From positions 1-64,000 of the forward strand of contig JAAAJB010000130.1 of the NCBI GenBank assembly GCA_016098155.1: 64,000 nucleotides of DNA, read 5' to 3'. This document shows, one piece after another, positions 44,959 through 55,845 of the stretch. The notes beneath the pieces were generated by a model that ran no database searches, was not told the origin of the DNA, and saw nothing but the letters and a program-made list of their open reading frames with translations. Within the stretch, counting starts at the first letter, position 1; each line of letters starts with the position of its first letter. The position numbers and the translations under genes are program-made. Origin of the DNA: Actinomortierella ambigua (lineage: Eukaryota > Mortierellomycota > Mortierellomycetes > Mortierellales > Mortierellaceae).

Positions 44959-47216
44959 ATGCATCGACATTTCCGAACTGCATTGTCCTCGGAAGGACGA
45001 TCCCTCCTTTTGTCTAGGACGTTGCTCCAGCGAGGCTGTGACTCTCGCAGTGCCCATGCCCTTACATGCCGTAGAGCATTGCGTCCAGCCCCTTCTTTGC
45101 TTGCCACCAATTTATCGGGTCGCCACCAACTTTTGAGCGCCTCGTCCACCAAAACATACCCATACTCTACGATCACTTCGACGTTGGATCCGATCGCCTC
45201 CACCTCAAATAATACCCCGGCATCGAACGAAGGCCCGATAGGGGTCGCCAGTGACTCGAGGAAGAGTAGCAGCCGCAACAAGAAAAAGGTTCTCCTTCTC
45301 ATGTCCGGAGGTGTGGATTCGTCCATGTGTGCTGTCTTGCTCAAGGAACAAGGCTATAGCGTGACCGGTCTATACATGCACAACTGGAACCATGAGGAGG
45401 AGACCCGCGATACTCCCGAGGATTATGACAGTGCCTCTCAGCATCACCATCATCATCATCATCGCAACACGGCCCATCTCACAGAACACCTTCCCAAGAT
45501 CCCTCAAGGTGGTCGTCGACCCCAATCATCCAGGACAGGCACAACAACAACGACAGCAACAACGACGACGACGAACACTACCACTACCCCACGCACTGCA
45601 ATTCACCACCCCAAAGTCTGTACCTCGGAACGGGACTGGGCCGATGTGCAAGAGGTCTGCAAGGCGTTGTCCATCCCTTGTCGACGACTCGACTTTTCAC
45701 GCCAGTACTGGCACCAGGTCTTTGAGGTGATGCTGCAAGGGTATGAGCAAGGATTCACACCCAATCCGGACATTTCTTGTAACCGCGAGATCAAATTCGG
45801 CCAGCTCGTCGAGTGGTGTCACGCCAATGGCGGTCTGGGCCCGGATCGGCCGGGACTGCTCAGGCAACAGCGTGGTTCCTCCTCCTACGCCTCCTCTGGT
45901 GCCAACAGCAGTAACAGCAGCAGTGATAGTATTGGTGGATCACTGCGACGGGACGAGGAGACCGAGCCAGAAGGCTGGGATTACCTGGCGACTGGCCATT
46001 ACGCCCACGTGATCATCGACGAAGCCACGGGTAGAGCCAAGCTGATGCGGGCGCGGGACAGCAACAAGGATCAGACGTATTACCTCTCAACGCTGTCGGA
46101 GCAAGTGTTGCGCCATGCATTGTTCCCCCTAGCGGATCTGGATAAGCCGACGATCAAGGCGATGGCGGCAGCGCCCTCGTCGCATCCGGTGCTGAAGCGG
46201 ATCGTTGGCGAGAAGAAGGAGTCGATGGGCATATGCTTTGTCGGGCAACGGAGACGCTTTGGCGATTTCTTAAAGGAATACCTCAAACCGACGCCTGGCC
46301 TTGTCCGTGTCGGTGGGTTAGACGGCCAGATCATTGGGCAGCATCAGGGGTTGTTTCAGTATACGGTCGGACAGGCTTCTGGTGTGACGTATGGTCATTA
46401 CAAGTAAGTGGTCGAGGAATTGCGCATCGATGGCGTAGGATATCGGGGTAGGAAAGGAGGAGCAGGAGGAGGAAGAGTACTGCCACCTGAAGAGATACTA
46501 ACTCGATACTTGGCTCTCTTTCATGTTTTTCTCTTGGATCAAAACTAGGTGGGTAGTACTTCGTTCGGATATACCGACAAACACACTTATCGTGGTCGAG
46601 GGAACGTAAGTTATCTTCGTAGGAGGGAGGGGGGGAAGAGGAGATGGAATTATCTCCGCACACTAGGGTGAATCACTGGAATGTAGTACCAGAATTCAAA
46701 AAGGTCTAACACACTAACGTTTTGATCTTTCATCCAAATATAGTCAGAATCCACTGCTGTATTCTCCCGGACTGATAGCTGGATCGTGGCATTGGATCTC
46801 AGGACAGGCACCTCTTTCGCTGCCACCGGCGGCAGATGTCTCGTCCAGTTCTCCCTCCATGACAGCCACGATGACCGCAGATCCTGAATACCCTCTTGTC
46901 GCCCAGATCCGTCATCGACAAACACCACGTAAGTAGCTTAGTGTCAACAGGTATCATTTGAGGAGAAGGGGCTCATGTCTTACCCACGTTTCATGTCATA
47001 TCTGCATTCCTTCTAGAACCCTGTCGCGTTGAAGTGATTTCACCAACAACACCCGGGCCATCTTCGTCATCAGAAGCACATGTTCCACAGTTTAGAGTCC
47101 TGTTCAAGGATGCGCAGCGGGCTATTGCTCCTGGCCAGCATATCGTCGTCTACCATGAAGATGAATGCCTTGGCAGCGGCGTTATTCTCTCTAGCCTACC
47201 GTCATCACCCCAATAG
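44959..47216 (+). CDS. SLM3: Mitochondrial tRNA-specific 2-thiouridylase (MnmA/Mtu1)
   Basis: Mtu1 adds sulfur to U34 of mitochondrial tRNAs for Lys, Glu and Gln. I read four exons, 44959-46403, 46549-46605, 46744-46928 and 47017-47216, giving 628 residues. The chosen ATG opens a basic, Ser-rich mitochondrial presequence (MHRHFRTALSSEGRSLLLSR); an upstream in-frame ATG at 44812 is less likely. The PP-loop is LLLMSGGVDSSMCAVLL, followed by GLYMHNW. Catalytic cysteines are in NPDISCNREIKFG and SMGICFVGQRRRFGDF, and ATGHYAH and KDQTYYLSTL are typical. Exons 2-4 code the C-terminal tRNA-binding beta-barrels, with low conservation. About 60 residues rich in His and Thr (seven His, then Thr runs) are inserted after the GLYMHNW strand, and a Ser/Asn-rich insert sits before EGWDYLATGHY. 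Both lie in expected surface loops. The gene is longer than the usual 400-430 residues because of these inserts. Confidence 0.92.
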
Positions 47217-47334
47217 ATTTTTTTTTTTTTTTTGAAAAGATATCGCTCAGGCATATGAAAGGAAACATTGTTGCTGTTTAGCATTTTTTTTTTAATGTCG
47301 AAAGGTTGAAAAACAAGAGAGAGAGACTATTATT

Positions 47335-50226
47335 TTACAGAGAGACGGCCTCACGCTGGAGCCACTTGAGGCCCAAGCTTCCGGGGGCGAGGAAGGGCGA
47401 GACCTTGTCGAGGCACTCCTTGTGGTAGTTGTTGATCCAGTCAATCTCGCTCTGGGACAGCAGCGACTTTTCGATCAGGTTGGTGGCCATGGGCACGAAC
47501 GTGACGTGCTCAAAGCCGTAGTAACCGCGGTCGCCAAAGTTGTGCAGCGTGTTTTGCTTCCTGACAAGCATGATGTTCTCGATACGGATGCCGAACGCGC
47601 CATCCTCGTAGTAGCCGGGCTCGTTCGTCAACGTCATGCCGGGCGCCAGGGGAACATCGTTGAAGCCGATGCGCGTGCCACAGCCGTGGGGGCCCTCGTG
47701 CACGTTCAAGAAGGCACCGACACCGTGGCCGGTACCGTGGCGGTAGTCCAGACCGTCGGACCACAGGGCCTTGCGGGCCAGGACATCCAACAGGTAGCCG
47801 GTCGTGCCATCGGGGAAGACGGCCTGATCGATGGCGATGTGGCCCTGGAGGACACGAGTGTAGCAGCGCTTCTCGTGGGCGGATGGGGTGCGGAAGTGCA
47901 GGGTGCGGGTGCAGTCCGTGGTGCCGTCCATGTACTGGGCGCCGGCATCGCAGAGATAGATCTGGTCAGGGTTGATGATGGATGCGGTTGGCTTCTCAGG
48001 CTTGTAGTGGATGATGGCGCCGTTGGGACCTGTCGAGGAGATTGTGTCGAACGAAAGGCCAACATAGTCCCTCTGTTGCCTAAATGAAAAGAGACAAAAA
48101 GTTAGAGTTTAACATCTTGTTTCGTGTCGTATCCAGGATTTCATTCAGACACACCCCCCCCCTTTCTTATTGGGGGGATAAGAATTGGAATAATAATAAT
48201 GGCGGAATTGACTTACTCGCGGAACTTTTGCAGCTGATCGGCGCCGTCGACTTCATCAACCTGGGCACCTTGAGCAAGCTGATCCTCCAGCCAGGAATAG
48301 TAGTTGATCAGGGCAGCGCACTCGCGCAGGTGGCACTGGCGAATGCCCTCCATCTCGACCTCGTTCTTGATGGCCTTGGCATCCGTGACAGGGGAGCGAG
48401 TCTCGATGACGTTCTCCTGACCGAGAGCAAGGGCCAAAGCCAGGTTGGTGCGCGAGCCGACGAGGAACTTTTTGTTGCTGGCCTTGAGACCAGGGGCCAA
48501 GGCACGGAGATCGTCGTACAGGTTCTCGTAGTTCTTGATGGCGACAGTCTCACCGAGATGCTCACGAACATCAGGGGTGACGGACTTGTCCTGCAGGTAC
48601 AGGCGAACCTCGTCCTGGGTGACGATCGCATACGACATGAAGACCGGGTTGCAGTGCACGTCCGAGCCACGGAGGTTGAACAGCCAGGCGATCTCGTCCA
48701 GGGCAGAGACGACAAAGCCGACGACGCCACGCTTCTCCAGGTCCTTGCGCAGCTGTTGGATCTTGTCCAGGTGCGACCGGCCGGTCGTCTTGGTCGTCAG
48801 CGTCAGAAGCTTGTTGGCTGGGCGCGAGGGACGCTCTGCACCCCAGGCCAAGTCCACCAGGTTCACATTCAGAGGAACCAGCGACGAGCCAACCGCGGCC
48901 AGATCAGTACCGAGCTTGGCCGCATCAGCTGATGGGAGAAGAAGATACAGATAAAAAAGAGAGCCAAAACAGGTAAGAAAAACAAGAAAGGGCTTGTTTG
49001 AAACTAGCGGGCCTGGAACTACATGCGATCGATTCAAAAAGAAAGAGTATGTGACGACACTTACTGCCGGTGAAAACGAGGGGATCGATACCAATACGGG
49101 AACCAGCAGGAAGGTTCTGAGCACGTTGTTTACGAGAGATAAAGAATAAGTGAGAGGGTTGATTTTTGAAATTCCGGTCAGATCGACTCATGGGAAAGAG
49201 TGGGGTTTGTTCCTCCCTCCCCCTTCCACGATTCTCTTACCTTGACGAGATACTCCTGCCAGGTCGGGACCTCGGGCAGACCAGACTTCATCAGGGTCCA
49301 ATGGCTGCCAAGCTGCTGCGAAGCCTGGAGGAAGTAGCGACCATCGGTCCAAAGGGCAGCCACATCAGTGGTGACAATGGCCAGGCCAGCAGAGCCGGTG
49401 AAGCCGGAGATGTAGGCACGGCGGTTGTCGCAGGGTGCAACGTACTCGCTCTATACCAGTCAATTGTGCCGCAGAATGGAGAGTACATGAAGCGAGTTAG
49501 TCCACATGGTGGTTGTGGTGCCTGAACAGAAAATCCAATGGAGAACTGACGCCTGTCCAGAGCATGTTGTTGTTCTTGTCGTTCTTGTCGTTCGTTCACA
49601 TTATTAATGTTGATTTGTTGTTGGGCTTGGATGCGAGGCAGCGTGGGAAGAAGGTTCTTGTTGAGTTTACCTGATGGGCATCCTCAGAAGGAATGACACT
49701 GTATTTGGAAACGAAAATAGCAAAAAGATGTTTGTTCACCGTGAGAAAACAGCAAGAGCCAAGTCGAAGGGACGCCCACTCCATTGCCCCACAATGAACC
49801 GTGGTAAAAAAAAAGCACAATCGCGGCACTCGCGCTCTCATTCTTTTTATCATTGATGTCGTTTTGTGCTTGGAGATTCAGTGCATGCAAGACGGCGGTC
49901 ATGTCATTGGGCGCAGGGTAGCGATCGGTCACTTACAAGGCGGCGACATTGTATTCGGGGCTCTTCATGAGCTCACGGAGCTTGTGGACGCGGTCGGCGG
50001 TGTTGACAACGGTCATGTCGGAGGATGTTGAGTAGAGGCGGTGGGGACGGAAGGAGGCGGGAAGGGAATGAAACTTGTTGTAGACACGGGAGACGATGGG
50101 TCGTGGCTGGGGACGAGTGAGACTACGGAAGAGAGGAGAAGGAAATAGTAAGGAAGAAGTAGAAGAAAAGGAGCGAGAAGAAGAAGAAGAGCAAAAAGAC
50201 GAGATATGAAGACAGCGTCGCCACAT
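47335..50226 (-). CDS. Xaa-Pro aminopeptidase (aminopeptidase P, M24B), possible dual targeting
   Basis: This metalloprotease removes an N-terminal residue before proline. I read six exons, 50226-49937, 49698-49671, 49450-49241, 49116-49065, 48928-48217 and 48079-47335, all in phase, giving 678 residues. It has the three-domain XPNPEP1 plan: [44 protein letters not shown], then the pita-bread fold with [47 protein letters not shown] and FEHVTFVP supplying the two-metal ligands. Residues 1-70 before [16 protein letters not shown] are a presequence, [10 protein letters not shown], Ser/Arg-rich and ending RLYSTSSD. Starting at the inner ATG (50016) gives a 608-residue cytosolic form of the usual length. 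Exon 2 is only 28 nt. It is convergent with the thiouridylase gene, 118 nt apart. Confidence 0.92.
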
Positions 50227-51449
50227 TATTGCGTTGTGAGGTGAGGGGGAAGGGAAGATGTGAAAGGGTGTGTGTGTGTGTGTGTGTGCGGGTGCTGGGG
50301 AGGGGGCAAATCGTTTTCGCTGTCGATTGCTCAAATAAGGAAAGATTTGCACCGTCTTTTGATAACCGTTGATTGATTGATGGTGCACAGAGTGTAAGCA
50401 GGGGCCTATATCGACGATCTCCATCCGCATTTTTATCTTGTCTGGCACACAGGAAAGCCAAAGCATCAGCGGCAGCAAAGGTAGGGGGGGGGAGCAACAG
50501 ACAAACTTGGCGTCTCAGTCTGCCCCTCCCCCCCTCCAGCCACACGTACACACTCACTTTCGCATCCACACATCCCCACACAACATACACACATACACAC
50601 ATCGGGGCACACACGCACATACACACACGCGCACAACACACGCAGCATGACAAAACACGAACCCATCTCACCATCCTCGCTGGCATCGCCGTGACAAACG
50701 ATGGCCGAAAAGAGACAAGGTGAATGATGGGCACAAACTGATAGCCCACACCACCGTCCTGTCGTCGTTTCCCTCTCGTCGCTCCGTCTACCTGACGAGT
50801 GGGCAGTAGGCCCATGGTGTGCTCATCGACACCTCAGGCCTCTTCCGCACTGTGTTGTCGTCCCATTCATGTCGCTTGCTCATGATGCCTTTTCTCGGTG
50901 GGCGAGCGAAAAAAACGAATCCTGACACCCACACAAAAAGTGTGAGAGAATGAGAGAAGGGGTAAAAGAGCCACGAGACATCCCATTCTTTCATTCACAT
51001 TGTTTCATTCGCTCACATCCATCTCTCATTCATTATTGCTTGCACACACTCTTTCATATCCACTGTTCCTTCGCACCCTGCAGGCAAGACGAAAAAAAAA
51101 AGAAGCTCAGCCTTGGACCGACATCCCGCCCCCCAATTTGAGTTTCTTCTTTCCTTCTCGTTCTGCACTCTTTCTCCTCCTCCTCTCCCCCCTTCTCTCT
51201 CTCTGTCTGTCTGTCTGTCCTTCTCTCTGTCTGTCTTTCTCTCTCTCTCTCTCTCTTTCGCTCTTCTCTCTCTTCTCTCTCTCGCCAACCCTCACCTTTT
51301 GTCGTTTCGCGCACTTCGCTTCAGCATTCTTCACTTCAGTCACTCCAGTCACCCACACACCCTTCCCTTTCTTTCAACCAAGGCTCTCCGACACCACTTC
51401 ATTCAATCTGCTAGTCGCTCAGCATCCTCCCACATCAACACTACACCCC
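50227..51449. repeat. Divergent spacer with CA microsatellite and CT tracts
   Basis: A GT run at 50269-50288 lies just upstream of the aminopeptidase start. A CA-rich microsatellite spans about 50545-50640. Pyrimidine-rich sequence with CT and CTGT units spans 51165-51290. I see no gene. The spacer separates the aminopeptidase (-) from the LEUNIG-like gene (+) and must hold both promoters. Confidence 0.7.
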
Positions 51450-54400
51450 ATGGCACAGTCCCAGCAACGGAAGCCCGGCAGCTGGGACAATGATCGCTGG
51501 ATAAAGTAGGTTCATTCTCACCATGCACCGCTGGAACCAAGGGCATCATGTGTGGGGGAAGGGGGATTAGGTGGGGGAAAGGAGAGCGATGAACATCGAG
51601 CCCTAGGCAAATACATGCACACACGCACACACACATGCCCACACCCACAGTGGGGTCGTCTTTACCTTTGACAACCAGCACCGGCACCGGCACCGGTGGC
51701 AGCACCAGCACCAGCACCAGCGCCAGCGCCGGTAGATGTGGTTCCACCTTGTGCCCCACCCCTGACCGCACATGGCCTCTCCTTCGGCCAACCATATCAT
51801 TGATTGATTGCCGTTGGTTCTTATCATCAACCGTGGGGGAGGGGCAGGCAGAAGGAATGGCTCGACCACACGCTCTGCTTGTCATCTGTGAGAGTCGTCG
51901 GACAAAGGGAACATTGTCTCTATCTATACACACTGTGGTGCCCATGCGCTCATTTTATTGCCCTTTGTATATTATTGCCGCCAAGTACACCCACATGGAG
52001 AGGCGACTGTGCGTTCAGGACACACAGGGGAGATCAGCTCTTTCACGAGCGACGACACAGACATGGTCATACTCTTTCTCTCTTTCGTCAGTGTCTGGTC
52101 GATCTTTTTTTTCTTCTCTTTCTCTCTCTTTTTCTCTTTCTTTTCTCTTTTCTTTTCTCTTTTCTTTTCTTTTCTTTTCTTGTCTTGTCTTGTCTTGTCT
52201 TGTCAGAAGGAAGAAGAAGAAGAGGAAGAAGAAAGACGCGAGACGACGACCACGATGGAGGAGCATGTCACTGTGCAGGCTGTAGGATGGATTGAACCTC
52301 CTCCATTCTTCCTTTTTTTTTTTTTGCTCGGCGGGATGGGATCTGTTTCGTGGACGACCAGCAGCTGGCTCGCATGAAAGGGGAGGAGAACTGTTTGGAT
52401 GGACGGGAAGCACGACTTTGTCGTCGCTGACTCTGGGCCTGGAGGATACGACGCTGCGGTCTCTGATTTCTCTTTTCTGTTCATCCACTCTTTTTTATTG
52501 TCTGGATTCTCGTGGTTCTTGGTTGCTTCGGGGGCGTCGGTTGCGTGACGACGGTGGGATCCCTGATGGTGCTACTCTCCTGTTGTCCCCTCTCGTCCCC
52601 CTCTCGTCCCCCCTCCCCTCCAGCCTTTCATTCCTTCTCTCCTTATAACTACTGGTCTTCATTCTCCCTGCACACTCTCTACTCCTTTTCTCTCACTGGC
52701 TCACCTAACCAAGCTGCAGGGAAGGAAAGAAAGAAAAGAAAGAAAAGAAGAAGAAAAAGAAAAAGGGCAGAGCAATCAAAAAGGATCCATGGAAGGGAAA
52801 GGGCCTCGCAGGAACTTTGAGGTGATGGAACCTCACAGACGGGGAGGGAGAGGGTCGGATAAGGATCGTCCGAGTTACCGAGCTTGCCAAGAACAAAGGC
52901 AGCCTCCTTGGAAGACGATGGACGCACGAAAGAAGTCATGTATATATTCGTGGCACCATTCTTCCTTGGAGGTGGTGTTTTTTTTCGCAGCAGGGAGCCG
53001 ACCTTTTTTTTTTCGTTTTCTTTCATACATTGGAAATGAGTGCCAAATCCACCATTTCCCTCCCCCTCCCCCTCCCCCGCCCTTCCCCGACCTCTCACTT
53101 CTTTCTTCTCCAGCTCCTTTTTTGGGGCTGGCTTCTACATGGAAAAAGGGGAAGGGAAGGAAGAGGAGGAGGAGGAGGAGGAGGGGGCTAATCCCCTTGG
53201 GTGTCAATAACACACGACCAGCTGCCCACGACGGAGATCGAGGAATGTCTCGTGTTTCCCCTTCCTCCCTCCAGTACAACCCATTCTGTTGCACTCGACT
53301 TGGGGTGTGCAGCGCGGATTGTCTTTATTTGTCCATATGACAGACAAAGCAGAACATTCATGTCAAGAAGAGACAGAGATGAAGTAGCGCAGGAGACAAT
53401 CCACGACGACGAGGATGATGACAAGAGAGGGGGAAGGAACAGGGGTCAGCGGGACGGGAGACGACGACGTAGCAAGCAGCAAGAGAGAGAAAGAGAGAAC
53501 GAGGGGTGTCAGCAAGATGCATCTTTGTTGTGAGCGTTGGGTTCATTGCTACTGCTCTCTTGTCTGTCTATTTTATCGTTTTTGGGCTCCTTCTTTCCTC
53601 GGTTGCAGTCGTCCAGCCTGGTGAACCAGCCCCCCCCTCTCTGCCTAGTTCTTTGTCACCAACAGCCATCGCTGCCTTTGATGGATGGTTGATGCATCAG
53701 TGTCTCATCACCATGACGGCGACAATGAGGAGCTGCACACTTGCTACAGCGTGTGGGTCCCTTGTGTGGGAGCTGGGGGGGGGGTTGGAGGGCTTCCTGT
53801 CTCCAGTAGATCATGACACAATGGTGCTACATGGTGGGGGGGGGCATATTGGCGCCCTAACGAGTGACATCATTCTCCTTGCCTTGTTTCTGTTACCCTT
53901 CTCCGCCCTACGAGACATGGGGCCTAAGCAACCCCTAATCTCAACAGCTCTCCCAGTCCCTTGCTTACCCAGCTTCGTTGACCTGTCCATCCCTCGCAAT
54001 TGCTTTCTCTCACCCCTCCCCCCACTCCTGTTCTGTTTGCTTATCATACCCACGGTCCAGCCCCAATAGGAGCTCTTCAACAAAGCCTAACAGCATCTTG
54101 CTCATTGTCTTGCTTTTGCTGTGTCTAGCTTGTATATCTACGATTATTGTGTCAAGCGCGGCTTCCACGATGTCGCTGCTGCATTTGCATCAGAGGCTCG
54201 GGTGCAGGTGGAGACCAAGATTCCTTATGACGCACCGGAAGGCTTCCTCTACGAGTGGTTTGTAGTATTCTGGGATTGCTGGACGGCTACCCAGAACCAA
54301 CCCGGCGCTACACCCAGCAGAGACATGCAGTCGTATCTTGAGGCAAGTTCCTACCAGGAGATCAATCTCTTCTTCTTTACTTTCTCTCTGACATTTCCCT

Positions 54401-55805
54401 TCGTTAACTAGTGCTATTTGTTTGGTGTTTTTGTTTTATCCAACTAACGCCAGGGCTTCTGTATCGATTGATTTGTTGATTGTTTTGTATCACAGTTGAA
54501 CCCTATGCAACGAGCGGCAATGAGGCCACAGAACCATTTCCTGCCAAGGAATCCTTTGCAGGTGCAGCAGATGCAGCAGCAGCAACAACTTCAACTTCAA
54601 CAACAACAGCAGCAGCAGCATCAGCAGCGTCAGCTTCAGCTTCAGAAGGCACACCAATTCCAACAGCAGCAGATCCAGCAGCAAGTTCAGCAGCAAGTTC
54701 AGCAACAACAGCAAGCAGCACTTCAGAACCAGCATAGTCTAGCACACGGCATGCCGCCTATCAACCCGTCTTCTATGCAATCCCCGCACCCGGCACAGAT
54801 GCAATCTCCACACCCCCAGCAACAGACGTTGCCTGGCTCCATACCCATGCACGGATCGCCTCAGTTCGCGGCCGCACAGACCACACCAGGCGGACTGATT
54901 GGTCAGCCACATACACAGCAGCAACTACAAGATCCTGCTGCTGTCGCCAACCATTTGCAAAAAAGTCAAGCAGTGTTGGCCCAGATGCAGGTGGCATCAC
55001 AACTTCGTAATGCTGTAGCTGCTGGCGCTATGAGCCCTCAAGCCAAGCACCAACTCCCGAAACACCAACAGCTCTTGCAGCAACAATTCGCGGCACGAGC
55101 GGTGGCTCCTGGTGCTCAATCACAAGTACGGACACCACCGGCTTCGGCGATCAAAGACATGTACGTGGCGTAAGCTGTCCTAACCAGTCATGTTGTTTCA
55201 CTTATGTCTTTATTTTTGCTCTATAGGATCGAGGATCGCCAGCACCATCGGGCGTAGATCTGGCTGATTCACCACAAGATCGAAAAAGAGCACGGAATAA
55301 CTCTGTCGGGGCATTCTCACCTGTTATGAGCCAAGGACAGATTGGCCAGGCTACACCAGCTCAACTTCATGGGGCTGTTATGGGCAATGCAACAGGAGCG
55401 GTCTCCAGCGCGGACTCACCACATCAAATGGGATCACCACTGCCACCAACTCCAGCAGCAGTTGTCCAGGCACCATTGACGGCAGCACCTGCGACCACTG
55501 GCGCCACTGCACCGGAACCCCCAACCAAAAGTCGTCGTAAAAAGTCTACCAAAAAGGAACCATCCGTTGACCCTGCTGCCGAATCACCGTCCTTGGCCGC
55601 CAACACCCCAAATCCCAACGGAAACGTTTCGACCGTGCCTAGCATGAATGGCTGGACGCAAGATAGTCCGAACCCTGGACACCAGACGATAGCTATGGCC
55701 CAACGACCTGTTCAACCGCTACCTCCCCAATCGTCAAATCCATCGACGCCTCAGTTGCAGCAACAACAGCAACTGCAGCAAGCACAAGCACAAGCACAAG
55801 CACAA

Positions 55806-55845
<40 letters not shown>

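Noticed and set aside
47422..48932. Two long plus-strand frames opposite the aminopeptidase P gene
   Set aside because: Both are antisense shadows of exons 5 and 6, whose splice phases and metal-binding motifs are clear.
51600..54100. Protein-coding frames inside the long intron of the LEUNIG-like gene
   Set aside because: All derive from simple repeats (Thr/Ser, Leu/Ser-Phe or Lys/Arg runs). None has domain-like content.
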